From assembly GCA_035512595.1 (NCBI GenBank), contig DATKDU010000532.1, forward strand, positions 1-23,337: a stretch of DNA of 23,337 nt. Reading direction: 5' to 3'. The number at the start of each line of letters is the position of its first letter. The stretch's first letter is position 1. This DNA is from DATKDU01 sp035512595. Lineage in GTDB: Bacteria; Planctomycetota; Planctomycetia; Pirellulales; Pirellulaceae. Shown piece after piece: positions 8,128 to 15,498 of the stretch. The notes under the pieces are model-generated. The model did no database searches and was not told the DNA's origin. It saw only the letters and a program-made list of their open reading frames with translations. The position numbers and the translations under genes were made by a program.

Positions 8128-8352
8128 TCTGCTGGTCGGCGGGCCTCCTCTGCGGCTAGGCGCGCTTGACTGGCTCCCTGCTCGCCCCCCACGCTATCGC
8201 CGAGTGGCACGGTCATCAGGGGTGGCGGTTGGGGCAAACCATGGCTTGCCCAGTGTCGTCTTAGCCTATGGTTTGCGCAGGGAGGGCTCTGTGTCCCGCT
8301 GCGACCCTGAAAACCACGGGCCTGAGAACCACGACAAGAAAGGCCGTACAAG
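8128..8352 (+). other. Intergenic stretch with an imperfect inverted repeat
   Basis: No gene is seen here. The notable structure is an inverted repeat, GCAAACCATGGCT at 8234-8246 against 8263-8276, with one bulged base and a 16-base loop (TGCCCAGTGTCGTCTT). No T-run follows it, so it is not an obvious terminator. It may be a transposon-end remnant or a regulatory hairpin. Confidence 0.5.
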
Positions 8353-8457
8353 ATGAAAACGATCGTCAGCATCGTAGTCTTCGCTGTTCTGTTCGGAGTG
8401 GACCGAGCAATGCACCCGCTAAGGTTCGCGGTCAAGCGTGAGGCGTCCAACGGTTGA
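8353..8457 (+). CDS. Possible 34-residue membrane peptide
   Basis: ATG 8353 to TGA 8457 encodes MKTIVSIVVFAVLFGVDRA followed by a short basic tail, that is, one hydrophobic segment after a lysine as in a signal anchor. A purine-rich AAGAAAGG lies about 7 bases before the ATG. It ends a few bases before the palindrome that precedes the next gene. It is too short for any family assignment and could be the start of a decayed gene for an exported protein. Confidence 0.3.
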   Translation: MKTIVSIVVFAVLFGVDRAMHPLRFAVKREASNG

Positions 8458-8460
8458 AAT

Positions 8461-8475
8461 CAGACATAGTGTCTG
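8461..8475 (+). promoter_or_regulatory. Palindromic operator candidate
   Basis: CAGACA-TAG-TGTCTG is a perfect 6-bp dyad with a 3-base centre, 16 bases before the Shine-Dalgarno GGAGGA of the 8503 gene. The position and the GACA-N3-TGTC form suit a dimeric repressor such as the BlaI/MecI type common in planctomycetes. This is inference from symmetry and position only. Confidence 0.35.
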
Positions 8476-8502
8476 TATGATGCGACGAACGGAGGACTTG
8501 CC

Positions 8503-9411
8503 ATGTTCGCAAGCGCACACAGCACCCCCTTCTGGCTGGTCTGCCTTCTGCCAGTTGGAGCGTTGGCGTGCGACATCTGCACCAAAGCGGCGTCCCAAGA
8601 GGACACGTCCTCTGGTAAGGCGGATTCCAGGGGGGCGAGTATCGTGCAGATGAAGCGTATGCAGAAGAGAGCGGCTTCGCTCAAAGTCTGGACAGGAGGG
8701 GGCGAAATGAAAGAAGTCGAACTCATCGGATCGGCGCTGCTGCGATACAGTAATCCAGGTGGTGAGATGGAGACGACCGACGGCTCGGTCTGGGCCTGGG
8801 GCAAGAAAGGTCGCCCCGTTGCGTTGGCGGCGATTTTTTTCCAACGGCTGCCCAAGGGAGAGGAGAAATGGAGTTGCGAGCTATTGTCGTTGTCGAACGA
8901 GCCGGTGGGCGTACAGGCCAAGCCCAGCTGGAAGTGGGCTCCTCCACGCTCCGACATCCAGTTCCTGCCGGTCCCCAATGCCCCCGAAGTTGCAGATAAC
9001 GAGGCGGGGCGCAATCGGGAGATGAAAGAGTTGGCACGTCGCTTCCACGTTTCCGAGACGTTTGACGAAGGGAAAACCGACCATTTGCGACTCATGATAC
9101 GGGCCTTGCATCGCTATGCCGATCCGGAAAAGGGACTGATCAACGGCGCGATTTATGCCTTCGCCGCAGGCACCAATCCCGAAGCCCTCCTGTTGCTCGA
9201 AGCCCGCGCCGATGACAGAGGTCGCGGCAAGTGGTCTTTCGGCCTCGCGCGCATGGGCGCGGCATCATGCCAGGCAAAGCTCGACGACAAAGTGGTTTGG
9301 GAGTGTACACCGATTGATGTGTGGGACAATCGCGAGCCGTATTATTCCATGTTCGGAACCGGTGCGACCGTATTCGGCAGTATGACGGAGACGGAGGAGC
9401 CTGCTCGGTAA
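8503..9411 (+). CDS. Exported planctomycete-type hypothetical protein
   Basis: The start at ATG 8503 is well supported by GGAGGA (8491-8496) six bases upstream and by a signal peptide (hydrophobic FWLVCLLPVGALA, cleavage near ALA-CD). The 302-residue product has two similar halves: SALLRYSNP...DGSVWAWGKKGRPVAL near residues 80-108 and RALHRYADP...NGAIYAFAAGTNPEALL near 200-230. Each half is followed by a strand pattern ending in WSCELLSLS or WSFGLARMG, which suggests an internally duplicated beta-rich domain. I recall this organisation from many planctomycete hypothetical proteins with no known function. No enzyme motif is visible; the early Cys-Asp-Ile-Cys after the cleavage site may form a disulphide or lipid anchor. 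It stands alone on the + strand, possibly under the operator at 8461. Confidence 0.75.
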   Translation: MFASAHSTPFWLVCLLPVGALACDICTKAASQEDTSSGKADSRGASIVQMKRMQKRAASLKVWTGGGEMKEVELIGSALLRYSNPGGEMETTDGSVWAWGKKGRPVALAAIFFQRLPKGEEKWSCELLSLSNEPVGVQAKPSWKWAPPRSDIQFLPVPNAPEVADNEAGRNREMKELARRFHVSETFDEGKTDHLRLMIRALHRYADPEKGLINGAIYAFAAGTNPEALLLLEARADDRGRGKWSFGLARMGAASCQAKLDDKVVWECTPIDVWDNREPYYSMFGTGATVFGSMTETEEPAR

Positions 9412-9421
9412 AAAGCTCGTC

Positions 9422-9502
9422 CTACCCGGCGGCACGATCTCGGCGGAGAAGCACCGGGGGCGGGTGATGGTGCGAGTTGAGCTGACGCAGGTAGGGCAGT
9501 AG
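9422..9502 (+). repeat. Tail repeat, copy B
   Basis: This 27-codon tail, LPGGTISAEKHRGRVMVRVE then LTQVGQ and TAG, lies 10 bases after the stop of the 8503 gene and in a different frame from it. It matches copy A at 8044-8127 at roughly 74 percent of aligned bases by hand. It has no start or upstream domain of its own, so it is a remnant. Confidence 0.6.
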
Positions 9503-9550
9503 GCTAAAGCAGCGTTGGTATAGCGTCACCATCGCAAGCTGTCGGACGGC

Positions 9551-10750
9551 CTACTTGCGGAGCACGATCCAGACCCGGCCGTGGTACTGGTTCTGCTCGC
9601 GCAGTGCCTGCTCCTCCCGGCCTTGCTGTTCGCGCAGCTTATTGAGCCGCTTGAGCTCATCGCGCAGGGCGGCCAGCTTCCGCTCGCGCTCCTTGGCCGG
9701 AGATTCAACTGTCGGCGCGGCGGTCTTCAGCAGCCGGCGGTACTCCGCAAACGTGTGCGCCCACTGTGACAAGAAATCGCTTTGCGTCTCGTGCGTCTTC
9801 GTCAGCCACGCCTGCTCCTCCGGCGAAAAGGCCTTTTGGAACTGGTCGCCGCAATCGCCGATCACGAGGTCGAGCTTTCCGTCCTCATTCCAGTCGGTCA
9901 CGCAGATCTTCGACCGCTGACCACGCTGCGAGCCGGCCGCCGGCGCTGGGACAATCGTCTGAACTGCCGCCAGCTTCGGCTCCCGAGAAGTGCCGACATT
10001 GCGGAAAAAGAGGACGCTGCCGTCGCTGGTGCCCGACAGCACGTCGAGCTTACCGTCGCCGTCCCAATCGACCACCGCCGGACCCGCATCGCCCCCCGCG
10101 GGAATCTCGATCTCCTTGCCGTCCGCCTGCAGCTTCTGCGGCATTCCCCAGGCGGGCTCGGCGCGGCTGCCATTATTGGACACCAGATAAATGTGCCCCG
10201 CGGCTGTGCCGACGATCAAATCCAGATCTTCGTCGGCGTCCCAGTCGGCGGCAAAGACCGCGGTGCCGTAATCGACGTGAATGTCTTTGCCGTCGGGATG
10301 GGTCAGCGCCCGGCCGGCGGCAAACGCACCATCCTCTTGGCGTTGAAAGAAAATGATCCGGTAAACCCACGTGCCGGATAGCAGGTCCACGCGTCCATCG
10401 CCGTCGAGGTCCACCAACTGGGGACCGAAACCCATGCATCAACTGGCGTGGATGCAGCCCGACTCGTCCCCGTCGCGCAGCAACGTGTACGACTCGAAGC
10501 GCGGCTGGGCATTGGTCCCCAGGTTTTTGTAAATCCGCAACTGGCCCCGATAAAACTCGCCGACGAGCAGATCCTTGACGCCGTCGCCGTCCGCATCGCC
10601 AACGAAGGGGGCCGCGTGGCCCACGCGCTCGACGTCGAGCGGTTTGCCGCCGACCAGCAGCGGCACAGGATCCGCCAATTCCTGAGCCCCCGCCAGTCGA
10701 CCGGCGAGCATGCTGATGGCGGCAACCAGCCAGAACAGCCAGCGGTTCAT
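9551..10750 (-). CDS. Exported FG-GAP/VCBS-repeat protein interrupted by one in-frame TGA (selenoprotein candidate)
   Basis: The start is ATG at 10750 with GGGAGAA six bases upstream, followed by a signal peptide (WLFWLVAAISMLAG, cleavage near AGA-QE). Four or five Ca-binding-type FG-GAP loops follow: GDADGDGVKDLLVGE, VDLDGDGRVDLLSGT, ADWDADEDLDLIVGT, VDWDGDGKLDVLSGT and TDWNEDGKLDLVIGD. A charged, coiled-coil-like C-terminal helix (ERERKLAALRDELKRLNK) leads to the end YHGRVWIVLRK. Codon 104 (10441-10439) is TGA; both sides are in the same frame and both match the family, so nothing but that codon is broken. The flanking residues are HAS-TGA-C-MGFGPQLVDLDGDG. From memory, relatives often have Cys-Cys before the GFGPQ, which would make TGA a Sec-for-Cys position. 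Otherwise it is a nonsense mutation. The gene follows the WD40 gene by 21 bases, in one operon. Function is unknown; probably a cell-surface propeller. Confidence 0.8.
10408..10426 (-). other. SECIS-like hairpin downstream of the in-frame TGA
   Basis: In the mRNA, 12 bases after the UGA, GGUCC-CC-AGUU-GG-U-GGACC can fold into a 7-bp stem with one bulged U and a four-base loop, with G at loop position 2. The loop begins 19 bases after UGA. This meets the general description of a bacterial SECIS (stem-loop just 3' of UGA, G within the first two loop bases), though the bulged U is on the 3' side, unlike E. coli fdhF. The sequence also encodes conserved residues GPQLVD, so the structure may be chance. 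Confidence 0.3.
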
Positions 10751-10771
10751 GATAAGTTCTCCCGAAAGAGG

Positions 10772-12892
10772 CTATTTCTTGTTTCCGTCCGCGACCGAAA
10801 GCTGCTGCCACGCAGCAGAGACATCCCACACCAGTAAGGACCCAGTTTCCAGGCCGGTGACGATCCGCCGGCCATCGGGCGAAAAGACAATCGAGTAAAC
10901 CTGTTCCCTCGGCATTGCCAATTCGAGCAACTGCTTGCGTGTGGCGACCTCCCACAGCGTCAACCCGCATTGCTGTCGCTCGAAATCCGTCCATGCCGAG
11001 GCAACCACGCGCTCATCGGGTGACAGTGCGATCCGCATGTTGCGACTGCCGGAGGTCGTTAGCGACCAGATTTTCGCGCCCTGCTTGAGGTCCCAGCGAT
11101 GAATGCCTAACGTCGTGCAAGTAATGGCCCTGTCACGATCCGGCATCAGCCAGGCGTGGCTCAGACGATCGGGGACGACCTTGTCCATTTGGACCCGCTC
11201 GTGAGGAACGTCGAGTTGCCCGGTCTGTTCGCCGGCCTGGACATCGATCGTGCAGATTTTGTTGTCTTCGGCCGCATACACGAGAAATCGGTTGTCCTTG
11301 GACCAGGCGAGCGCTGCAATCTTTCCTTCGCCCGCTTTCCATTCACCCAACGTCTTGCCCGACGACGCATCGGAGACGTGGACCATCGGATCGGAGCCGG
11401 GTTCGAGAAAAGCCTCACCGAGCCCAGAACCGACCGCAATCTTGTTGTTGTCATGGGACAGACTGATGGCCATGACCCGGTTGGGAAAAACTTGTTCAAA
11501 CACCAGCGAGCCGTCGGCGACGTTGAACGCCTTGAGACGGCCAACAAACTTGATTTCGGTATCGTCGTGACCTTCCGCGCCTACGATCAGCCGCGAGTCG
11601 TCTTTGGTGAAGGCGAGTCCGCGAATCGAGCCATCGCTGCCGGTTATCGAGCGCACAAGTTCGCCGGAGCTTGCGTCCCAGATGCGAATCAGTCCGTTGG
11701 AGTCCCCTGTCGCGATCAGGCGGCCGCTATGGGAGTAGCACGCGGCAAACGGCCAGCCGGTGTGCCGCTTGTCGGGGGAAAACAGCTCCTGGCCGCTGGC
11801 GACGTCCCAAACGCGCAAGTACTTCTCGTTGCAATTGACCGCCAGATACTTGCCGCTGGCATCGATTGCGGCCTTCATTCTCGTGCGTGAGTATCGTGTT
11901 GTCAGTGGCGGGAGTTTTCGGATCACTTTCCGCTCCGACAGGTCCCACACCAGGCTCGTTTCGCCGTGCCACGTGACCAGCGACTTTCCATCCGGCGCCA
12001 GCGCCATCAGTCCTGCGCCTCCCATGCGCTCGGGAAACGGCAGCTCATGCTGCAGCCGCTTCTCGGCCAGGTTCCAAATCCGCAGCTCGCAGTGGTTGGT
12101 GATGTAGCTCTTGCCTCCCGGCGTCTGCCGCCTCTCATATTTGGAAGTGCCGATGGAGATCAGCGATTTGCCGTCCGGCGTAAAAGCAATAGCTGTCGTT
12201 TCCTCGCCGTGCGCACTGTCAAAAACCGCCGGCTTCGCCGGATCTTCCAGGTCGAAGATGCGGATCGTCGTTCCGCAGCCATAGGCCACGAACCGGCTGT
12301 CCGGAGAGTAGGCCACACAGGGGTACTCGTTTTGTCGTTCGTCAACCGGCAGGCGCAGGAGCACCTCGCCGGTCTCGGTATCCCACAAGCGGACGTGCTG
12401 GCGATAGTTCGCGGTGACAAAGCTTGTTCCGTCGGGCGCTAAGGCGAGCTCGTCGACCCCCGGGCTTTCCAGGCGTGGATCGGCACCGTCACGTTTTTGC
12501 GGCCGCGGGATCTCCCGGCCGCTCTTGAGGTCGTGGATCGAGATGTCCCCATCGACGGAAGCACAGACGAGCTTCGAGCCATCCTGCGATACCGCCAGGC
12601 TGTAGTGATGGGTGCCGGTATTGCCTAGCGCCGGCAGCGACCGCAGCGGCCGGCCGTCGGCCACGTCCCAGAACCAGATCCGCCCCGCGCAGAAGGTCAC
12701 CAGCGACTTGCCGTCGGGCATCCAGGCAAAGCCACCCGTCGCCTGGAGGCGGATCGTTCCCAGCCGCAGCACGGCCCCTAGCGGCAATGGGTCGCCGTAG
12801 GTATCGAGCTTTGGCTCCTCCTGGCCGAGCGCAGGGCAAGTGAGAGCGAATGCCGCGAGAATCGCAGCGCGAAGTAGCGTGGGGCGGAGCAT
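10772..12892 (-). CDS. Exported WD40-repeat protein
   Basis: ATG 12892 is chosen over longer frames because GGGAGG lies 7 bases upstream and a signal peptide follows (LLRAAILAAFALTCPALG). The mature part opens with the LPLGAVLRLGTIRLQ motif typical of planctomycete WD40 proteins. About 11-13 WD40 units then run to the C-terminus, recognisable by endings such as IWFWDVADG, ISIHDLKSG, VRLWDTETGEVLL, IRIFDLED, LRVWDVASGQE, IRIWDASSGELV and LLVWDVSAAW, with SPD or APDGK turns. At 706 residues it probably forms two propellers acting as an extracytoplasmic scaffold; no catalytic domain or kinase fusion is present. It is the first gene of a two-gene operon with the FG-GAP protein, and their products may interact, although nothing in the sequence shows it. 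Confidence 0.9.
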   Translation of the reverse strand: MLRPTLLRAAILAAFALTCPALGQEEPKLDTYGDPLPLGAVLRLGTIRLQATGGFAWMPDGKSLVTFCAGRIWFWDVADGRPLRSLPALGNTGTHHYSLAVSQDGSKLVCASVDGDISIHDLKSGREIPRPQKRDGADPRLESPGVDELALAPDGTSFVTANYRQHVRLWDTETGEVLLRLPVDERQNEYPCVAYSPDSRFVAYGCGTTIRIFDLEDPAKPAVFDSAHGEETTAIAFTPDGKSLISIGTSKYERRQTPGGKSYITNHCELRIWNLAEKRLQHELPFPERMGGAGLMALAPDGKSLVTWHGETSLVWDLSERKVIRKLPPLTTRYSRTRMKAAIDASGKYLAVNCNEKYLRVWDVASGQELFSPDKRHTGWPFAACYSHSGRLIATGDSNGLIRIWDASSGELVRSITGSDGSIRGLAFTKDDSRLIVGAEGHDDTEIKFVGRLKAFNVADGSLVFEQVFPNRVMAISLSHDNNKIAVGSGLGEAFLEPGSDPMVHVSDASSGKTLGEWKAGEGKIAALAWSKDNRFLVYAAEDNKICTIDVQAGEQTGQLDVPHERVQMDKVVPDRLSHAWLMPDRDRAITCTTLGIHRWDLKQGAKIWSLTTSGSRNMRIALSPDERVVASAWTDFERQQCGLTLWEVATRKQLLELAMPREQVYSIVFSPDGRRIVTGLETGSLLVWDVSAAWQQLSVADGNKK

Positions 12893-13175
12893 CGAACGGC
12901 CTCCCACTTCCGGCCGAAGTTTCCCCTGCATCTTCGGCAACTCAACATTGTAACCGAGCGGCACTCTGTGCGGCAACCAAAAAGAAGCGGCGTCACCCCA
13001 GCTGCGGGATCTGAACATTGACGCTACATTCCGCCAAGCCGTAGAATGACCGCATCGGGCCTCGCGCCCGACCGTTCTCAGCACCTTGTTGGTCCGTCGG
13101 GCGGGATAACAACTCCGCCACTCTGGCTCAGCACCTTGATGGCCGGCGTGAAACCTTCGGGATTCATTGCCGCCC
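12893..13175 (+). other. Divergent intergenic region between the WD40 and methyltransferase genes
   Basis: It holds the start regions of two divergent genes. A 12-base direct repeat CTCAGCACCTTG occurs at 13077-13088 and 13127-13138 with similar flanks, and a small perfect hairpin (13056-13060 against 13066-13070) lies just before. No clear promoter boxes were identified. Confidence 0.4.
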
Positions 13176-14542
13176 ATGCGCATCGAACTCTGGCCCATCG
13201 ACCGGGTCAAACCCTACTTCCGCAACCCGCAGGTCAATGATTCCGCCGTGGATGCCGTCGCGGCGTCGCTAAAGGAATTCGGATTCCGCCAGCCCTGCGT
13301 CGTCGATTCCGACGGCGTGATCATCGTCGGGCACACGCGCTGGAAGGCGGCCCGAAAGCTCGGCTTGGCCAAGGTCCCGGTCCACGTCGCCAAGGACCTG
13401 ACCGCCGAGCAGATCAAGGCCTACCGGATCGCCGACAACCAGACGGCGACCATCGCGGAGTGGGACAAAGAGCTGCTCCCCCTGGAGCTGGCCGATCTTA
13501 AGTCCGCCAACTTCGACTTGGGCCTCCTGGGTTTCTCCGAAGACGACCTGGCCAAGTGGCTCCAGCCGGTGCAGGAAGGGCTGTGCGATCCCGACGAGGT
13601 CCCAGCACCTCCGGATGAGGCGACGACCAAACCGGGAGACATTATTATCCTGGGCGACCACAGGTTAATGTGTGGCGACAGCAGCAAGCCCGAGGACGTG
13701 GACTGGCTGCTGGACGGAGTGCCGATCCACCTGGTCAATACGGACCCGCCATACAACGTCAACGTCGAACCCGCCAGTAACTCTGCCGATACCGGCGGCC
13801 AGCGCCCGGGCAAGAGGCCGCTACGCAACGTCCCCAGTTGGCGCTCCCTGGACGGCCAACGAGCACGCGGCATCAAGCCGCCCCGCAAGACAAACGTGCC
13901 GCCAAAGAAGACGGCTGCCAAGGGGCGTCGGCTGATGGGCGACTTCGTCAGCGACGAGGAGTTTGCCAATCGGCTGCTGGCCTGGTTCGGGAACATCGGC
14001 CGCGTGCTGCAGCCGGGCCGATGCTTCTACCTCTGGGAGGCTACGCCAACATCGCCAACTATCCGCCCGCGCTGGTTGCCAGCGAACTCTACATGTCGCA
14101 GTGCGTGATCTGGGTCAAGTGTCACCCCGTCATCACGCGCAAGGATTACATGGGTGACCACGAGTGGTGTTTTTACGGGTGGAGAGAAGGTGCCGCGCAC
14201 AAGTACTTCGGACCCAACAACGCCACGGATGTGTGGAGCGTCAAAAAAGTCTCCCCCCAGAAGATGGTCCACCTGACAGAAAAGCCGGTCGAGCTGGCCG
14301 TCCGCGCCATCCAGTATTCGTCCCGCGAAGGGGAGAACGTCCTCGACCTGTTCGGCGGCTCGGGCTCGACACTGATCGCCGCGGAACAGACCGGGCGCAA
14401 GGCGTTCCTGATGGAGCTCGACACGTTGTACTGCGACGTGATCGTGCAGCGCTTCGAGACGTTCACGGGGAAGAAGGCGCAACGGCTACGGTCGGACGAG
14501 ACGGTACGCCCGGCCAAGAAGCGCCAGCGCCAGCCAGCCTAA
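13176..14542 (+). pseudogene. ParB-domain DNA methyltransferase (N4/N6 type), one-base frameshift
   Basis: Residues 1-90 from ATG 13176 form a ParB/sulfiredoxin-like domain (GHTRWKAARKLG at 52-63, then IADNQT). The methyltransferase domain follows in beta-class order: LMCGDS (164-169), catalytic DPPY (190-193), then in the next frame VLDLFGGSGST with AEQTGRKAFLMELD (AdoMet-binding motif I). Frame 1 loses similarity after RCFYLW near 14035 and frame 2 picks it up as GGYANIANYPP. A single G missing from the run at 14035-14037 (CTCTGGGAGG) would restore the expected WGGYAN. Without it the + frame stops at 14108. The whole would be about 455 residues, normal for phage-encoded ParB-methyltransferases that modify DNA without a cognate nuclease. 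No restriction gene is adjacent. It is either a true frameshift mutation or a homopolymer sequencing error. Confidence 0.85.
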
Positions 14543-15073
14543 GGAGTAGATCGTGCATCCCAACGCAAAGATCAGTGGCCAACGCAATGGGCGTCGTAGG
14601 TCGTACCAACCGATCAGCCACGAGGACCGAACGCCTACTCCAGGAATCGGAATGTCGATGTTGCCGCCAGCAAGGCCGGCGATACATGCAGCAATTGCAG
14701 TCAATACCAACAGTGAGCGGAGCGTCAACTGCAGGCGATTTGGACTTCGCAGCCACAGCTCGCTCACATGAACCGTCGCCAGCGTTAGCAGGAGGCAGAA
14801 CGTCGCATTGAACACGAGTTTGGGATAGTGCCAGTTGTACTCGAAAGTCGTTTGCGCGCTCGCACGGCGAAACATGGAGTTTGACTCAATGACCGTCAGG
14901 TGCTTCGCCGGCCAACCGAACGGAGTAGCCCTAATGAAACCTCCACCGCTACCTATCATCAGTCCCAACCCGGGCTGCCGCTGGGCTAACACCAGCGACG
15001 AAATCACAAACACCGCAACCACCCACGTCACCCAGTGCAGCCGATACCACGGACGTTTCGGAGCGGAGTCCAT
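14486..15073 (-). CDS. Four-helix membrane protein of planctomycete type
   Basis: This 195-residue protein begins MDSAPKRPWYRLHWVTW and has four hydrophobic segments, about residues 15-30 (WVVAVFVISSLVLA), 87-104 (VFNATFCLLLTLATVHV), 117-135 (LRSLLVLTAIAACIAGLAG) and 165-188 (PLIFALGCTIYSLGWLALALLG). The RLHWxTW start and the R-S-L-L-V-L-T-A-I-A motif recur in planctomycete membrane proteins of unknown function. Its 3' end overlaps the convergent methyltransferase gene by 57 bases, and its start lies only 15 bases from the divergent DUF1937-like gene. That tight packing between two probable mobile-DNA genes suggests it entered the locus as cargo. No function can be assigned. Confidence 0.6.
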   Translation of the reverse strand: MDSAPKRPWYRLHWVTWVVAVFVISSLVLAQRQPGLGLMIGSGGGFIRATPFGWPAKHLTVIESNSMFRRASAQTTFEYNWHYPKLVFNATFCLLLTLATVHVSELWLRSPNRLQLTLRSLLVLTAIAACIAGLAGGNIDIPIPGVGVRSSWLIGWYDLRRPLRWPLIFALGCTIYSLGWLALALLGRAYRLVRP

Positions 15074-15088
15074 CCCACCAGTCTAACC

Positions 15089-15481
15089 ATGATCTACCTC
15101 GCCTCCCCTTACTGGCACAGCGACCCGGCCGTCCGCAACCAGCGGTTCCGCGCTGCCTGCCGGGCCACGGCCGAGATGATCCGCCAGGGGACAACGGTGT
15201 TCTCTCCGGTCGTCTACGGCCACGCGCTGGTGGGCGAAGGGCTAGCGGGCATCGATATCCTCGCCGCTAGTCGAATTGGCAAATTCGCGAATTGTATGAG
15301 CCCAGTGGAACCATCGAAGAAAACCCTGAATAGAAAGGTAGCCATTCGACCGGTGAAGTCGCACGTTTGTGTGGCGTTTCGGCCGGCAGCGTCGGATATA
15401 ACCGATAAAAAGCGATGTGGCGTTGAATTTGCCATTCTGCGACGATATCGCACGTACCTTTTCAACCGGTTAGCGTGCTAG
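15089..15481 (+). pseudogene. Truncated DUF1937-like protein
   Basis: From ATG 15089 the first 50 or so residues, MIYLASPYWHSDPAVRNQRF then CRATAEMIRQGTTVFSPVVYGHAL, match the start of the DUF1937 family, small nucleotide-fold proteins (about 110-130 residues) common in phage and integrated elements next to DNA methyltransferases. After GEGLAG (about 15250), where relatives continue with a DW-x-FW segment and a C-terminal helix, similarity ends. The frame then runs through unrelated sequence to TAG at 15481. The break is close to the palindrome at 15282. The product is presumably non-functional. Confidence 0.6.
15282..15293 (+). repeat. 12-bp perfect palindrome
   Basis: AATTCGCGAATT is perfectly self-complementary and sits just beyond the point where the DUF1937-like sequence breaks off, about 205 bases before the radical-SAM gene. 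It may be an operator for that gene or part of a recombination junction; the sequence does not decide. Confidence 0.4.
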
Positions 15482-15498
15482 CTAAGGGCCTTGCTGTC

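Noticed and set aside
9766..10381. Two + strand open frames of about 200 codons over the FG-GAP gene
   Set aside because: Arg/Pro-rich translation characteristic of antisense to GC-rich repeats; no family resemblance.
11156..11890. + strand open frame of 244 codons inside the WD40 gene
   Set aside because: Antisense shadow of WD40 repeats.
15423..15450. TTGAAT ... ATATCG as a promoter for the radical-SAM gene
   Set aside because: The match to -35/-10 consensus is weak and the spacing is 16; planctomycete promoters are not well described by this consensus.
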